DNA of 64,000 bases from NCBI GenBank assembly GCA_021739765.1, contig JAIPBD010000008.1:62001-126000 (forward strand), in the 5' to 3' direction. Position 1 is the first letter of the stretch; each line of letters opens with the position of its first letter. Under the pieces are notes generated by a model, which worked only from the letters and a program-made list of their open reading frames with translations, had not been told where the DNA came from and made no database searches. Source of the stretch: Melioribacteraceae bacterium (GTDB lineage Bacteria; Bacteroidota; Ignavibacteria; Ignavibacteriales; Melioribacteraceae). The translations under genes were made by a program, and so were the position numbers. This document shows positions 8,960 through 18,150 of this stretch, in pieces.

Positions 8960-10285
8960 GTGAAGAAGTTTAAAACGCTATTAATTTTACTTTTCCTTTC
9001 TTTAGAATTATTTGCCCAATCGGGTAAAGTCTATAATGTTCTGATAAAAGATATGATCGATCTGGGTTTAGCTCCTTATGTAAAAAGAGCGATCGAAGAA
9101 GCTGAAGCCGATAAAGCCGATGCAATCATTTTTACGGTTAATACTTTCGGTGGGAGGGTTGACGCCGCAACTCAAATAAAGGACGTAATTCTCGACAGTA
9201 AAGTAAAAACGATAGCTTTTATTGATAAAAGAGCCATCTCCGCTGGGGCGTTAATCTCTTTGTCCTGTGAACAAATCGTGATGGTTCCCGGTGCATCCAT
9301 CGGTGCTACAACGGTTGTTGATCAGGGTGGCGCGAAAGTGTCAGAGAAATATCAATCTTACATGCGATCTGAAATGCGATCAACCGCCGAACGAAACGGT
9401 CGCAGAACCGACGTTGCTGAGGCTATGGTTGACGAAAGAGTAGTTGTCGAAGGTTTAGTTGACTCAACCCAATTGGTTACGTTAACCTCAGCCGAAGCGG
9501 TGCAATGGGGAATTGCGGACACAGTTCTAAGCTCATTGGATGAAGTTCTTAAATACAATGGAATTGAAAACGCCGAAATAATTATTCTCGAAGAAAATTG
9601 GGCGGAAACATTTGTTCGGTTTATTCAAAATCCGGTAATAACTTCGCTTCTTATGATGATCGGACTTGTTGGATTGTGGACAGAAATCAAAACCCCCGGA
9701 TGGGGTTTGCCGGGAACGGCAGCGATTATAGCACTCGCCCTATTTTTTGGGACGGGAATGATTTTAGAATTGGCTTCCACGCTGGAAATCGCTCTATTCG
9801 TAATTGGAGTCGTTTTGCTCTTGCTGGAGATTTTCGTCATACCGGGATTCGGAATCGCCGGAGTAGGAGGCATTATTTTGATTGTGGCCGGTTTGTTCTT
9901 AGGTTTGATATCCGATTTCCCATTAGTGACCGGCGACATGATTTCCGATGCACTGATTCAAATGGCAGGGGCGCTGGCATTGGCCATAATAATGGTTATC
10001 GCGCTTTCCAAGATTCTACCAAAATCCACTGCATTTTCAAAGCTTATTCTAAATAGCGGAATATCATCAACTTCCGGTTATTCATCATACACAACACTTG
10101 ATCATCTTGAAGGGGAAATTGGTAAAACGTTTACCGTTCTCAGACCGAGCGGAACCGCTCTATTGAAAAACAAAAGATTTGATGTTGTTACGGAAGGTGA
10201 ATACATTGAAAAAGGGGTTAAAGTAATCGTTACAAAAATATCGGGATCTAAAGTAGTTGTAGAAAAATATACCGGCTCAAAATAA
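8960..10285 (+). CDS. NfeD-type membrane serine protease (ClpP-class domain plus NfeD)
   Basis: 441 aa from GTG 8960, chosen because AGAGG at 8949-8953 sits 6 bases upstream and the resulting N-terminus (KKFKTLLILLFLSLELFAQ) is a clean signal peptide; ATG 8930 would add ten residues. A ClpP/SppA-like protease domain follows, with IFTVNTFGGRVDAA and DKRAISAGALISL, the Ser of SAGA near residue 94 being the nucleophile. Several helices lie at about 215-345 and a C-terminal OB-fold NfeD domain (EGEIGKTFTVLRPSGTALL) at about 375-440. Long NfeD proteins work with stomatin/SPFH partners, which are not in this window. Confidence 0.9.
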   Translation: MKKFKTLLILLFLSLELFAQSGKVYNVLIKDMIDLGLAPYVKRAIEEAEADKADAIIFTVNTFGGRVDAATQIKDVILDSKVKTIAFIDKRAISAGALISLSCEQIVMVPGASIGATTVVDQGGAKVSEKYQSYMRSEMRSTAERNGRRTDVAEAMVDERVVVEGLVDSTQLVTLTSAEAVQWGIADTVLSSLDEVLKYNGIENAEIIILEENWAETFVRFIQNPVITSLLMMIGLVGLWTEIKTPGWGLPGTAAIIALALFFGTGMILELASTLEIALFVIGVVLLLLEIFVIPGFGIAGVGGIILIVAGLFLGLISDFPLVTGDMISDALIQMAGALALAIIMVIALSKILPKSTAFSKLILNSGISSTSGYSSYTTLDHLEGEIGKTFTVLRPSGTALLKNKRFDVVTEGEYIEKGVKVIVTKISGSKVVVEKYTGSK

Positions 10286-10288
10286 GTA

Positions 10289-12253
10289 ATGCGTGTTTTT
10301 TTATTTATTGTATCATTTAGCATTTATGCCGCGTTTGTCACTTTCTCCGATAATAATACAGTTCCAAATCGGAATGACCGCAATTTACATCAAGTTGAGT
10401 TAATCCGGGATTCTTCAACCGCGCAGGATTCCATAACCTTCCTTGCCCCGGAACAGAAGAAAAGAACTCGATATAAGTTTGAAATCAATTTGGATGATTT
10501 TCACCGAAGTCTGTTTGTTAAGCAAAAAATCATCTGGTTCAACAATTCTTCGGATACTCTCGAAAGTATTGCAATCAATATGTTTCCTAAAGCCTATTCC
10601 GATAATGAGTCACACTACGCGATTGCAGAAGAAAACAGTGAAATGAAAATTTCCCGGTTTGAAATCGAGGATATAATTGTGAATGGAATCCCGCATGAAT
10701 TGATTAAAACGAAAGCCTATAATGGGGAAAATTCCGTTTCTACTTTTCAATTAAATTTATTAAAACCGGCCGCACCAAACGATTCAATGACACTCACCTT
10801 CGCTTATGACTTAAAGTTGCCGGAAAATTCGGGCAGATTAGGTAAAGCAGCGGACGAGTCATTCTATTCAATTTTGGATTGGTATCCCGAAGTCGCCGTC
10901 TATTCTGATTCAATTTGGTATTCCACCTACTTGCATCCTTATGCGGGGAAATTTCAAACTTTTTCTGATTTTGAACTAAAAATAGAATTACCTGATTCTT
11001 TTAACGTGATTTCTTCAGGGATTACCCTTACTCTCGATTCCTTGAATAATCGTAAGCAAGTTCTTGCGAAGGCTGAAAATTTAAAGGAGTTTAACTGGTT
11101 TGTTATCAATCCAAATAATTATAGAGTGAGAAACGCGGGTACCAATTCAATTAAGGTTAGAAGCTATTTGCATCCTGCAAAAGAATATTTGTTTACCAGG
11201 ATTGATTCAACAGTGAGAATCACAGCGCAATATTTAAAGGATTTCTTCGGTGTTATCCCTTTCGAAAATTTGTCGATTATAGATTTACCAAAAACTATTC
11301 GATTAAATATTTCTTCAATTAAAGATGTTGTTCTGATTCGGCCGCCATTATTTTCACCTTCTGATGTTCACATTACTGAAAAGCAGATAATTAAAGCGAT
11401 TGTTGAGCAGTATATGGCTTATTCGATCGCTTCGAATGAGTTTGAGAGCAAATGGATTGTGGATGGAATGGTTGAATTTTTGACCGATAAAATTTGCGCT
11501 GAGATTTTAAAAGAAGAGTTTGTAACCTTCGATCTTGCCAGATATTATCCAATTTATGGACTTAATTTCCTGATGTATCGAGAAATTCCGATTGTTTATA
11601 ATTTAGCCGCAATTGTAAAAACCAGAAGCTCAGATTCGTATCAAAAATATTATTCCGATTTATATAATGATCCGGTTTTAACGAAAACTTACTTTTTTGA
11701 AGACCGAGAAAAGTATGAGCTCCTTTCGAAAGCCAAGGCAAACTTGATTCTTCTATTGATCGATAAAAATACGGATTCGGAATTTTTTAGTGAACAAATT
11801 AAAAGTATGTTCAATTCTTATTCAGGTAAATTCTTAATAGAACAAGATTATTTCAATTATATCGATCCTGACGCAAAATATTCATCACTTTATTCGGGAA
11901 CGGAAATTTTTGATTACAAAATTGAAAGTGTACAAGTAGATAGTAGTAATTATAAAGTAAGAGTGCTCAGACTGGGAGACGGTACCCAACCTATCGCGGT
12001 TTCTCTTATTACGCAAACCGATACTTTAATACTGCACCATTCCGGCGAAAACAGAGTAATTGACTTTGATTTTGAATCTAAAGATCAGGCAATTGCCGCG
12101 ACCGTAGATTTGGAAACAAAAAATGTTTTGGATATAAACTTCGCAAATAATTCTTATACAATTAACGAGCAGTTTGAATCGAGTATTTCTCTTGCGGTTC
12201 GATTTTTCTTTTGGATTCAAAACGCGCTGATGATAATCGGAAGTATCGGATAA
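10289..12253 (+). CDS. M1-peptidase-fold protein with all catalytic residues replaced (pseudopeptidase)
   Basis: 654 aa with a hydrophobic N-terminus and a hydrophobic C-terminal segment (VRFFFWIQNALMIIG), so probably envelope-bound. The N-terminal half has the aminopeptidase N beta-domain pattern (YKFEINLDDFHRSLFVKQKI, DWYPEVAVY, YLHPYAGKFQTFSDFEL). Active M1 enzymes carry HExxH-x18-E followed by ASNEFE and WLDEG. Here the stretch aligned through ASNEFE reads KAIVE at 369-373, and the downstream Glu is Asp (WIVDG, D392). H, E, H and E are thus all substituted, so zinc hydrolysis is not expected. The start lies 3 bases after the NfeD stop and the TAA overlaps the next ATG at 12253. The fold call is inference from motif context. 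Confidence 0.7.
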   Translation: MRVFLFIVSFSIYAAFVTFSDNNTVPNRNDRNLHQVELIRDSSTAQDSITFLAPEQKKRTRYKFEINLDDFHRSLFVKQKIIWFNNSSDTLESIAINMFPKAYSDNESHYAIAEENSEMKISRFEIEDIIVNGIPHELIKTKAYNGENSVSTFQLNLLKPAAPNDSMTLTFAYDLKLPENSGRLGKAADESFYSILDWYPEVAVYSDSIWYSTYLHPYAGKFQTFSDFELKIELPDSFNVISSGITLTLDSLNNRKQVLAKAENLKEFNWFVINPNNYRVRNAGTNSIKVRSYLHPAKEYLFTRIDSTVRITAQYLKDFFGVIPFENLSIIDLPKTIRLNISSIKDVVLIRPPLFSPSDVHITEKQIIKAIVEQYMAYSIASNEFESKWIVDGMVEFLTDKICAEILKEEFVTFDLARYYPIYGLNFLMYREIPIVYNLAAIVKTRSSDSYQKYYSDLYNDPVLTKTYFFEDREKYELLSKAKANLILLLIDKNTDSEFFSEQIKSMFNSYSGKFLIEQDYFNYIDPDAKYSSLYSGTEIFDYKIESVQVDSSNYKVRVLRLGDGTQPIAVSLITQTDTLILHHSGENRVIDFDFESKDQAIAATVDLETKNVLDINFANNSYTINEQFESSISLAVRFFFWIQNALMIIGSIG

Positions 12254-13158
12254 TGACCATTTTGAAATCATTAAAACTTGGCATTAGGGAAGTTTACAGA
12301 AATTTCAAATTTGTTTGGATCCTCTGGGCTTTTAATTCCGCATCCGCTCTTGTTGTTGCAATGCCGATTTATTATCTGCTCACAAAAGATCTCAACTTTT
12401 CGCTCTACAATGATAGACTTGTGGAGTCATTTGATTTTATTTGGTATCTCCAATTTCGCCATCAATATCAGACAAATATCGGTGAGTTTGTTTACATTTT
12501 TCTTGCTGTAGTTGGAATTTATTCGCTTATGCGCACCTTTTTTCTGGGTGGGCTGGTTGCCGTATTTAATTCACCGAAGAAAAACCACACCGTGGATTTT
12601 TTCTATGGCGGTGTAAAATATTGGTGGCGGTTTATAAAAATTGTCGTGATCTCATTATTTTTCTTTGCTCTTTCATTCGGAATTAATGATTTGCTTGGTG
12701 AATTGATCGAATACGGTTATAAAAACTCGGAAGAGCTTGTTACTGAAATGGTATTGAGTTCAATCCGGTATCTTCTTCTGCTCTTTTTGATCGGATCAGT
12801 AACGCTGATCTCGGATTATTCAAAAATTTACCTTGCCATTAAAGATGAGTTTAGGATTTTTTACGGAATTAAAGAATCGCTTAAATTTCTAAAAAATAAT
12901 TTCACAATAGTTTTTACCGTTTTTTTTATTGTCGCAGCTATGGGAGCCGCAGGAGTTACAGCCTACAACTTAGCCGGCGGATACATCCCTAAAACACCTT
13001 TTTATTTTCTCATAGTCAGCTTTATTCTTCAACAAATGTTAATTATTTTTCGACTCCTAATTCGAATGCTCTTTTGCTCTACGGAAGTTATAATATTTAA
13101 AGATTTGAGTGCGGAGATGGTAAAGGCGGAAATAACTGAAGAAAAACTGGAGTTCTAA
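12253..13158 (+). CDS. Multi-pass membrane protein, function unknown
   Basis: 301 aa from ATG 12253, which overlaps the upstream TAA by one base. About six hydrophobic segments are visible (for example FVWILWAFNSASALVVAMPI, FVYIFLAVVGIYSLMRTFFL, IVVISLFFFALSFGI, YLLLLFLIGSVTLI, FTIVFTVFFIVAAMGAAG). The C-terminus is short and acidic. The pattern resembles uncharacterised membrane proteins with DUF4013/YIP1-like arrangements, but no signature fixes a family. Peptide deformylase begins on the base after its stop, and translational coupling to the pseudopeptidase suggests the two envelope proteins are made together. Confidence 0.75.
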   Translation: MTILKSLKLGIREVYRNFKFVWILWAFNSASALVVAMPIYYLLTKDLNFSLYNDRLVESFDFIWYLQFRHQYQTNIGEFVYIFLAVVGIYSLMRTFFLGGLVAVFNSPKKNHTVDFFYGGVKYWWRFIKIVVISLFFFALSFGINDLLGELIEYGYKNSEELVTEMVLSSIRYLLLLFLIGSVTLISDYSKIYLAIKDEFRIFYGIKESLKFLKNNFTIVFTVFFIVAAMGAAGVTAYNLAGGYIPKTPFYFLIVSFILQQMLIIFRLLIRMLFCSTEVIIFKDLSAEMVKAEITEEKLEF

Positions 13159-13704
13159 ATGGCAATATTGCCAATTACTGTTTACGGCGATCATATCTTA
13201 AGAGAGAAAACCAAAAAAATTGAAAACATTGATTCTGAACTTATTGTAAATATTAAAAATATGTTCGATTCGATGCGAAACGCATCCGGGATCGGGTTGG
13301 CGGCAAACCAACTCAATCTAAATAAATCGTTTTTTGTTTTGGACTTATCGGTTGTGGAAGGTTATGAAGGATTTAAGCCGATGGTGATGATAAATCCCGA
13401 AATAATTGAACAATCCGACGAATTGGTTACAATGGAAGAAGGATGCTTAAGTTTGCCGCTTCTCCGAACAGATGTTGAACGACCGGAAATTATAAAAGTT
13501 CGATATTTAGACGCGGATGAAAACATAAAAGAAATTGAAGCTGATGATTTATTCGCTCGCGTAATTTTGCACGAATATGATCACCTTATTGGAAAAATGA
13601 TTCCTGACAGAGTTGATATAAAAACCCGAAAGAAACTTCAGACGATGCTTCAGAAGATTCAGAAACGTAAAGTAGATATTGACTATCCGATTACTGAATT
13701 GTAA
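13159..13704 (+). CDS. def: Peptide deformylase
   Basis: Removes the formyl group from nascent N-terminal Met. 181 aa with the three family motifs: GIGLAANQ (44-51, Q51), EEGCLSLP (C96, metal ligand) and HEYDH (H138, E139, H142). Length and motif spacing match type 1 bacterial enzymes. Starts directly after the preceding stop and is followed 24 bases later by fmt, the usual def-fmt pair. Confidence 0.97.
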   Translation: MAILPITVYGDHILREKTKKIENIDSELIVNIKNMFDSMRNASGIGLAANQLNLNKSFFVLDLSVVEGYEGFKPMVMINPEIIEQSDELVTMEEGCLSLPLLRTDVERPEIIKVRYLDADENIKEIEADDLFARVILHEYDHLIGKMIPDRVDIKTRKKLQTMLQKIQKRKVDIDYPITEL

Positions 13705-13728
13705 TTCCATCCTTATTTAAAGATAGAA

Positions 13729-14631
13729 ATGAAAATTATTTTTTTTGGTACACCAGATTTTGCGGTCTTTTCTCTTGATGCTTTGTATAAAAGTGAACAC
13801 GAAATAGTTGCCGTTGTAACAGCTCCCGATAAAGAAAGGGGAAGAGGCAGAAAGGTAACCGCAACCGCTGTTAAAGAATTTGCGTCGGCAAAAAATATTC
13901 CCGTTTTGCAGCCTTATGATCTGAAAGATGAATCGTTTTGTAACGACCTGTCAAAATTCCATGCTGATCTTTTTGTTGTTGTAGCGTTTAAAATTTTACC
14001 CGAAAAAGTATTTTTAACTCCTCCTAAAGGCACCTTCAATTTGCACGGATCGCTTCTACCTAAATATCGCGGGGCCGCTCCAATCCAATGGGCGTTAATA
14101 AATGGTGATAATGAAACCGGGTTAACTACTTTTTTCCTTAAAAGAAAAGTCGATACGGGGAATATTTTACTCCAGAAAAAAATAGCGATCGATCCCGAAG
14201 AGAATTTCGAAAGTCTGCATGATCGGATGGCGGAGATCGGAGCACGTTTGGTTTTGGAGACTTGCGAGCAGATTCAATCGGGCAATATTACGGAGCATGC
14301 GCAGGACGACAGCAAAGCTTCGGCTGCTCCTAAAATTACTAAAGAGATTTGTCAGCTTGATTTCGGTAATTCGGCAGAAGAAGTACACAATTTGATCCGT
14401 GGCTTGTCACCATTTCCGGGAGCAGTGGCCAGACTTGGAAATAAGAGCTACAAAATCTATAAATCTAAAATTTGTGCTGAATCTGATCTCAAGTCAAACG
14501 AGGTAAGTCAAACAAAAACAAGTATTTATGTCGGATGTGCTGATAAAAATTTAGAGATACTCGAAATTCAGCCTGAAGGAAGAAAACGAATGAAATCTGA
14601 TGAATTTCTCAGAGGTTATTCTTTAATTTAA
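13729..14631 (+). CDS. fmt: Methionyl-tRNA formyltransferase
   Basis: Formylates initiator Met-tRNA using 10-formyl-THF. 300 aa. The catalytic region NLHGSLLPKYRGAAPIQWA gives N104, H106 and the SLLP loop (108-111); the catalytic Asp is in VDTGNIL (D142). The C-terminal tRNA-binding domain begins near 205 (ICQLDFGNSAEEVHNLIRGL). Paired with def just upstream. The sulfur amino-acid genes start 9 bases after its TAA, so read-through into that block is likely. Confidence 0.97.
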   Translation: MKIIFFGTPDFAVFSLDALYKSEHEIVAVVTAPDKERGRGRKVTATAVKEFASAKNIPVLQPYDLKDESFCNDLSKFHADLFVVVAFKILPEKVFLTPPKGTFNLHGSLLPKYRGAAPIQWALINGDNETGLTTFFLKRKVDTGNILLQKKIAIDPEENFESLHDRMAEIGARLVLETCEQIQSGNITEHAQDDSKASAAPKITKEICQLDFGNSAEEVHNLIRGLSPFPGAVARLGNKSYKIYKSKICAESDLKSNEVSQTKTSIYVGCADKNLEILEIQPEGRKRMKSDEFLRGYSLI

Positions 14632-14640
14632 CGGAAATTT

Positions 14641-15618
14641 ATGCTACGAAAACGGTGTGATAATTTATTAGATGCGGTGGGGAATACACCTCTCGTAAAA
14701 CTTCATCATATATCTAAAAATCTGAAAGCAGACATTTGGGCGAAATTGGAATACATGAATCCGGGCGGGAGTGTAAAGGATCGAATTTCCAAATATATGA
14801 TTGAAAAAGCGGAGCACGAGGGAAAGTTAAATCCCGGCAATACAATCCTGGAAAATTCATCCGGAAATACGGCTATGGGTTTGGCAATCGTGGCGCGTCA
14901 AAAAGGATACGATCTCAAAATAGTTGTTCGTGATACAACAAGTAAAGAAAAAGTGAAAATGTTGGAAATCTTGGGAGTGGATGTAATTTTGGCGGATTCA
15001 TCCCTATTACCCGAACATCCGGAATCATATAATAATTTAGCGAAGACTCTAGCGGAAAATCATCCATCTCTATTTTATATCGACCAACACAATAATCTCG
15101 ACAATAATGAATCACACTATAAAACTCTCGGACCCGAAATTTGGGATCAATCGCATGGAGAAGTTGACTATTTTATTACAGCGGTTGGAACGGGAGGAAC
15201 ATTATTCGGAGCGGGAAAATTTCTCCGAGAACAAAAATCTGACGTGAAATTAATCGGAGTTGACCCGATCGGTTCGGTTTTTTATGATTGGTTCAAGCAC
15301 AAAAAACTGATCAAACCCTCCCGTTATTTAATTGAAGGAATGGGGGATGAGTTTCTTATAAAAACCGCTCAGCTTGATATGATGGATGACATGTATCAAG
15401 TAAGTGATAAAGATGCGATTAAATGGGTGAAAAAATTGGCTGCTGAAGAAGGCATTATTGCCGGGGGATCAAGTGGTGCAAATATTTGCGCTGCGGTCAG
15501 ACTCGCGGAGCAAATTGACACCGAAGCAACCATTGTTACACTCTGCTGCGATTCCGGTTACAAATATTTGAGTACTGTTTACAATGACGAATGGCTGACA
15601 AAAAACAATCTAATTTAA
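14641..15618 (+). CDS. Cystathionine beta-synthase-type PLP enzyme without CBS domains
   Basis: 325-aa fold-type II PLP enzyme. GNTPLVKL, NPGGSVKDR (PLP-Lys K46), the NSSGNTAMGLA Asn loop and the TAVGTGGT phosphate loop are intact. GVDPIGS has Asp where cysteine synthases usually have Glu (GVEP), which points to cystathionine beta-synthase (serine plus homocysteine) rather than CysK. It lacks the C-terminal regulatory CBS pair carried by its neighbour at 15632. Note NSSGNTAMG in place of the common TSGNTGIG; substrate preference may therefore differ. O-acetylserine sulfhydrylase remains an alternative. Confidence 0.82.
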   Translation: MLRKRCDNLLDAVGNTPLVKLHHISKNLKADIWAKLEYMNPGGSVKDRISKYMIEKAEHEGKLNPGNTILENSSGNTAMGLAIVARQKGYDLKIVVRDTTSKEKVKMLEILGVDVILADSSLLPEHPESYNNLAKTLAENHPSLFYIDQHNNLDNNESHYKTLGPEIWDQSHGEVDYFITAVGTGGTLFGAGKFLREQKSDVKLIGVDPIGSVFYDWFKHKKLIKPSRYLIEGMGDEFLIKTAQLDMMDDMYQVSDKDAIKWVKKLAAEEGIIAGGSSGANICAAVRLAEQIDTEATIVTLCCDSGYKYLSTVYNDEWLTKNNLI

Positions 15619-15631
15619 GAAGGGAATAGTT

Positions 15632-17002
15632 TTGGAATATTATAAAAATATATTGGAGAGGATTGGAAATACACCTCTTATCAAAATAAATAAAGTGTCG
15701 AAGGACTTGAAACCACAAATTTTTGCGAAGCTTGAATCCGCGAATCCCGGTGGCAGTGTAAAAGATCGGATTGGTATCGCAATGATAGACGATGCCGAAA
15801 AATCCGGCAAATTAAAACCCGGTGGAACAATTATCGAAGCCACATCCGGGAATACCGGAATCGGGTTGGTTTTAACGGCGGCGGTTCGTGATTACAAATC
15901 AGTTATGGTTTGCACTGATAAAGTGAGTATGGAAAAAATCAACTACTTAAAAGCTTTGGGAAGCGAAGTTATTGTTGTTCCCAACACTGTGGAACCGGAT
16001 CATCCTGAATATTATGTAAATGTCGCGAAACGAATCGCATCGGAAACACCCAATTCAATTTTTGCATATCAATATTCGAATCCGGCAAATCCCAAAAGCC
16101 ATTATGATACAACCGGTCCGGAGATATGGAGACAAACTGACGGAAAAATTACACATTTCGTTTCAAGTATCGGAACGGGTGGAACCATTAGTGGAACAGG
16201 AAAATTCCTGAAGGAAATGAATCCAAATATTAAAGTGATTGGCGCTGATCCTCTCGGTTCCATTTTTAAACATTACAAAGAAACGGGCGAATTGATAAAA
16301 GGTACGCCTTACCTTGTTGAAGGAATCGGGCAAGATTGCCTACCCGAAAATGTTGATTTCAGCGTAATTGATGAAATTATTAACATTTCAGACAAAGATT
16401 CTTTTGCTATGTCGAGAAGATTTACGCGCGAAGAAGGGATTTTTTGCGGAGGAAGTACCGGAACGATTGTAAAAGTCGCTCTTGACATATCTAAAAATTT
16501 AACCGAAGATGATGTTGTAGTCTTTATCGTATGCGATACCGGCGAACGATATCTTTCAAAATCTCATAATATCGAATGGTTGAAAGATAATCGTATGCTC
16601 GAAACCGAGATTCGAACGCTTCGTGATATTTCCGATTCGAAGAAAAGGAAAGGTATCGAAGAGTTAGTTTATGTGCATGATGATTCAACAGTGAAGAACG
16701 CTATTTCAATTATGAATAAAAAGGGATTTACTCAACTTCCTGTTCTCGATGAACACCTTCAACCTGTCGGATGTTTGAAAGAAGGCAAATTGATGGCGAA
16801 ATTGATAGAAAATAACGGTGCGCTTCAGGGTACGGTTAAAGATGTAATGGATGAATGTTTTCCGGTTGTCGATGCAAAAACAGATATTGAGGATGTAAAA
16901 AATATCCTAAAAGCTCATAATGCGATTATTGTCAAAGATTTTGGACGCGTTACAGATTTAATCACTCGATACGATTTAATAAATTTCGATATCAATGAAT
17001 AG
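15632..17002 (+). CDS. Cystathionine beta-synthase with C-terminal CBS-domain pair
   Basis: 456 aa. The catalytic part (1-320) has RIGNTPLIKI, NPGGSVKDR (K44), ATSGNTGIGL, SSIGTGGTISGTG and GADPLGS (Asp as in human and yeast CBS). Two CBS motifs cover about 335-456 (ELVYVHDDSTVKNAISIM, TQLPVLDEHLQPVG, VTDLITRYDLINF) and would give allosteric control. It should condense homocysteine and serine to cystathionine. The start is TTG 15632, supported by SD AGAAGGG at 15618-15624 (7-base spacing) and by alignment of EYYKNILERIGNTPL with its paralogue. The cystathionine gamma-lyase gene follows after 14 bases, giving a reverse transsulfuration pair. Confidence 0.92.
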   Translation: MEYYKNILERIGNTPLIKINKVSKDLKPQIFAKLESANPGGSVKDRIGIAMIDDAEKSGKLKPGGTIIEATSGNTGIGLVLTAAVRDYKSVMVCTDKVSMEKINYLKALGSEVIVVPNTVEPDHPEYYVNVAKRIASETPNSIFAYQYSNPANPKSHYDTTGPEIWRQTDGKITHFVSSIGTGGTISGTGKFLKEMNPNIKVIGADPLGSIFKHYKETGELIKGTPYLVEGIGQDCLPENVDFSVIDEIINISDKDSFAMSRRFTREEGIFCGGSTGTIVKVALDISKNLTEDDVVVFIVCDTGERYLSKSHNIEWLKDNRMLETEIRTLRDISDSKKRKGIEELVYVHDDSTVKNAISIMNKKGFTQLPVLDEHLQPVGCLKEGKLMAKLIENNGALQGTVKDVMDECFPVVDAKTDIEDVKNILKAHNAIIVKDFGRVTDLITRYDLINFDINE

Positions 17003-17016
17003 GAGAATGAATTAAT

Positions 17017-18150
17017 ATGGGATTTTCAACAGACGCAATTCATGCAGGTCAAAAACCCGATCCGGTTACGGGAGCAATTTCCGTCCCTATATACATGACT
17101 TCCACATACGAGCAAGATGAATTGGGAAAACATAAAGGTTATGAGTATGGACGAACCCATAATTTAACCCGTCAATCACTCGAAGCAAATATTGCCGCTC
17201 TCGAAAAAGCGAAATACGGAATCGCCTTTTCATCCGGCCTCGCGGCAATTCATAATTTGATGTATTTGCACAAACCCGGCGATCATATTATCTGTTCGGA
17301 TAATGTTTACGGAGGAACTTTTCGGCTGCTTGAGCTAAACCTAAAGGAATTCGGACTCAATTTTTCGTGGGTTGATACATCCGATATCGAAAATATTAAG
17401 AACGCGTTTACTGAAAAAACCAAAATGGTTTATGTAGAAACCCCGACAAATCCAATGCTAAATATTTCCGATTTGAAAGCAATTTCGGAATTTTGCAAAT
17501 CTAAAGACATCCTTCACGTAGTTGATAATACGTTTATGACACCTTTTTTCCAGCGTCCGATTGAATTAGGCGCCGATATTGTTTTACATAGTACAACAAA
17601 ATATTTAAACGGACATTGCGATGTTGTAGGTGGAATAATCTTAACCAGCAACGAAGCCGCACATGAAAGGTTACGTTATTTGCAGAATGCCGCCGGTTCC
17701 ATTCCTTCACCATTTGATTGTTGGTTGACACTCCGCTCGACAAAAACCCTTGCCGTCCGGATGGAAAGGCACAATAAAAACGCGATCAAAATCGCTGAGT
17801 ATTTGAATATTAAATTTCCAGGCAAAGTTGTTTATCCCGGTCTCGAATCCCATCCCGACCACGAATTGGCGAAAAAACAAATGAGTGGCTTCGGAGGAAT
17901 GATTTCTGTGGATGTCGGATTTTACAGTGAAGCGAAAAAGATAGTTGATTCGCTCAAAATAATAACTTTGGCCGAAAGTCTTGGTGGAGTTGAAAGTTTA
18001 GTTTGTCATCCTGCATCTATGACTCACGGCTCCGTGCCAAAAGAGGACAGAGATAAGCTGGGAATAACCGATGGATTAATTCGGTTTTCAGTCGGAATTG
18101 AAGATGTTGAGGATTTGATCGCGGATATAGCGAGCGCTCTTCAGATCTAA
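17017..18150 (+). CDS. Cystathionine gamma-lyase / gamma-synthase (Cys/Met-metabolism PLP family)
   Basis: 377-aa fold-type I PLP enzyme of the MetC/MetB family. AIHAGQKPDPVTGA, YEYGRTHNLTRQSLE, FSSGLAAIH, VVDNTFMTPFFQRP and HSTTKYLNGHCDVVGG (PLP-Lys K195) are diagnostic. Placement directly after a CBS-domain cystathionine beta-synthase favours the lyase direction (cystathionine to cysteine, 2-oxobutyrate and ammonia). SD AGGAGA at 17001-17006 precedes ATG 17017. Its TAA overlaps by four bases, tail to tail, with the stop of the reverse-strand gene at 18147. Confidence 0.9.
   Translation: MGFSTDAIHAGQKPDPVTGAISVPIYMTSTYEQDELGKHKGYEYGRTHNLTRQSLEANIAALEKAKYGIAFSSGLAAIHNLMYLHKPGDHIICSDNVYGGTFRLLELNLKEFGLNFSWVDTSDIENIKNAFTEKTKMVYVETPTNPMLNISDLKAISEFCKSKDILHVVDNTFMTPFFQRPIELGADIVLHSTTKYLNGHCDVVGGIILTSNEAAHERLRYLQNAAGSIPSPFDCWLTLRSTKTLAVRMERHNKNAIKIAEYLNIKFPGKVVYPGLESHPDHELAKKQMSGFGGMISVDVGFYSEAKKIVDSLKIITLAESLGGVESLVCHPASMTHGSVPKEDRDKLGITDGLIRFSVGIEDVEDLIADIASALQI

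Noticed and set aside
9598-10056. Alternative 152-residue frame inside the NfeD gene
   Set aside because: Lies in another frame of a well-supported gene, has unusual His/Asn/Arg-rich composition and no homology or SD.
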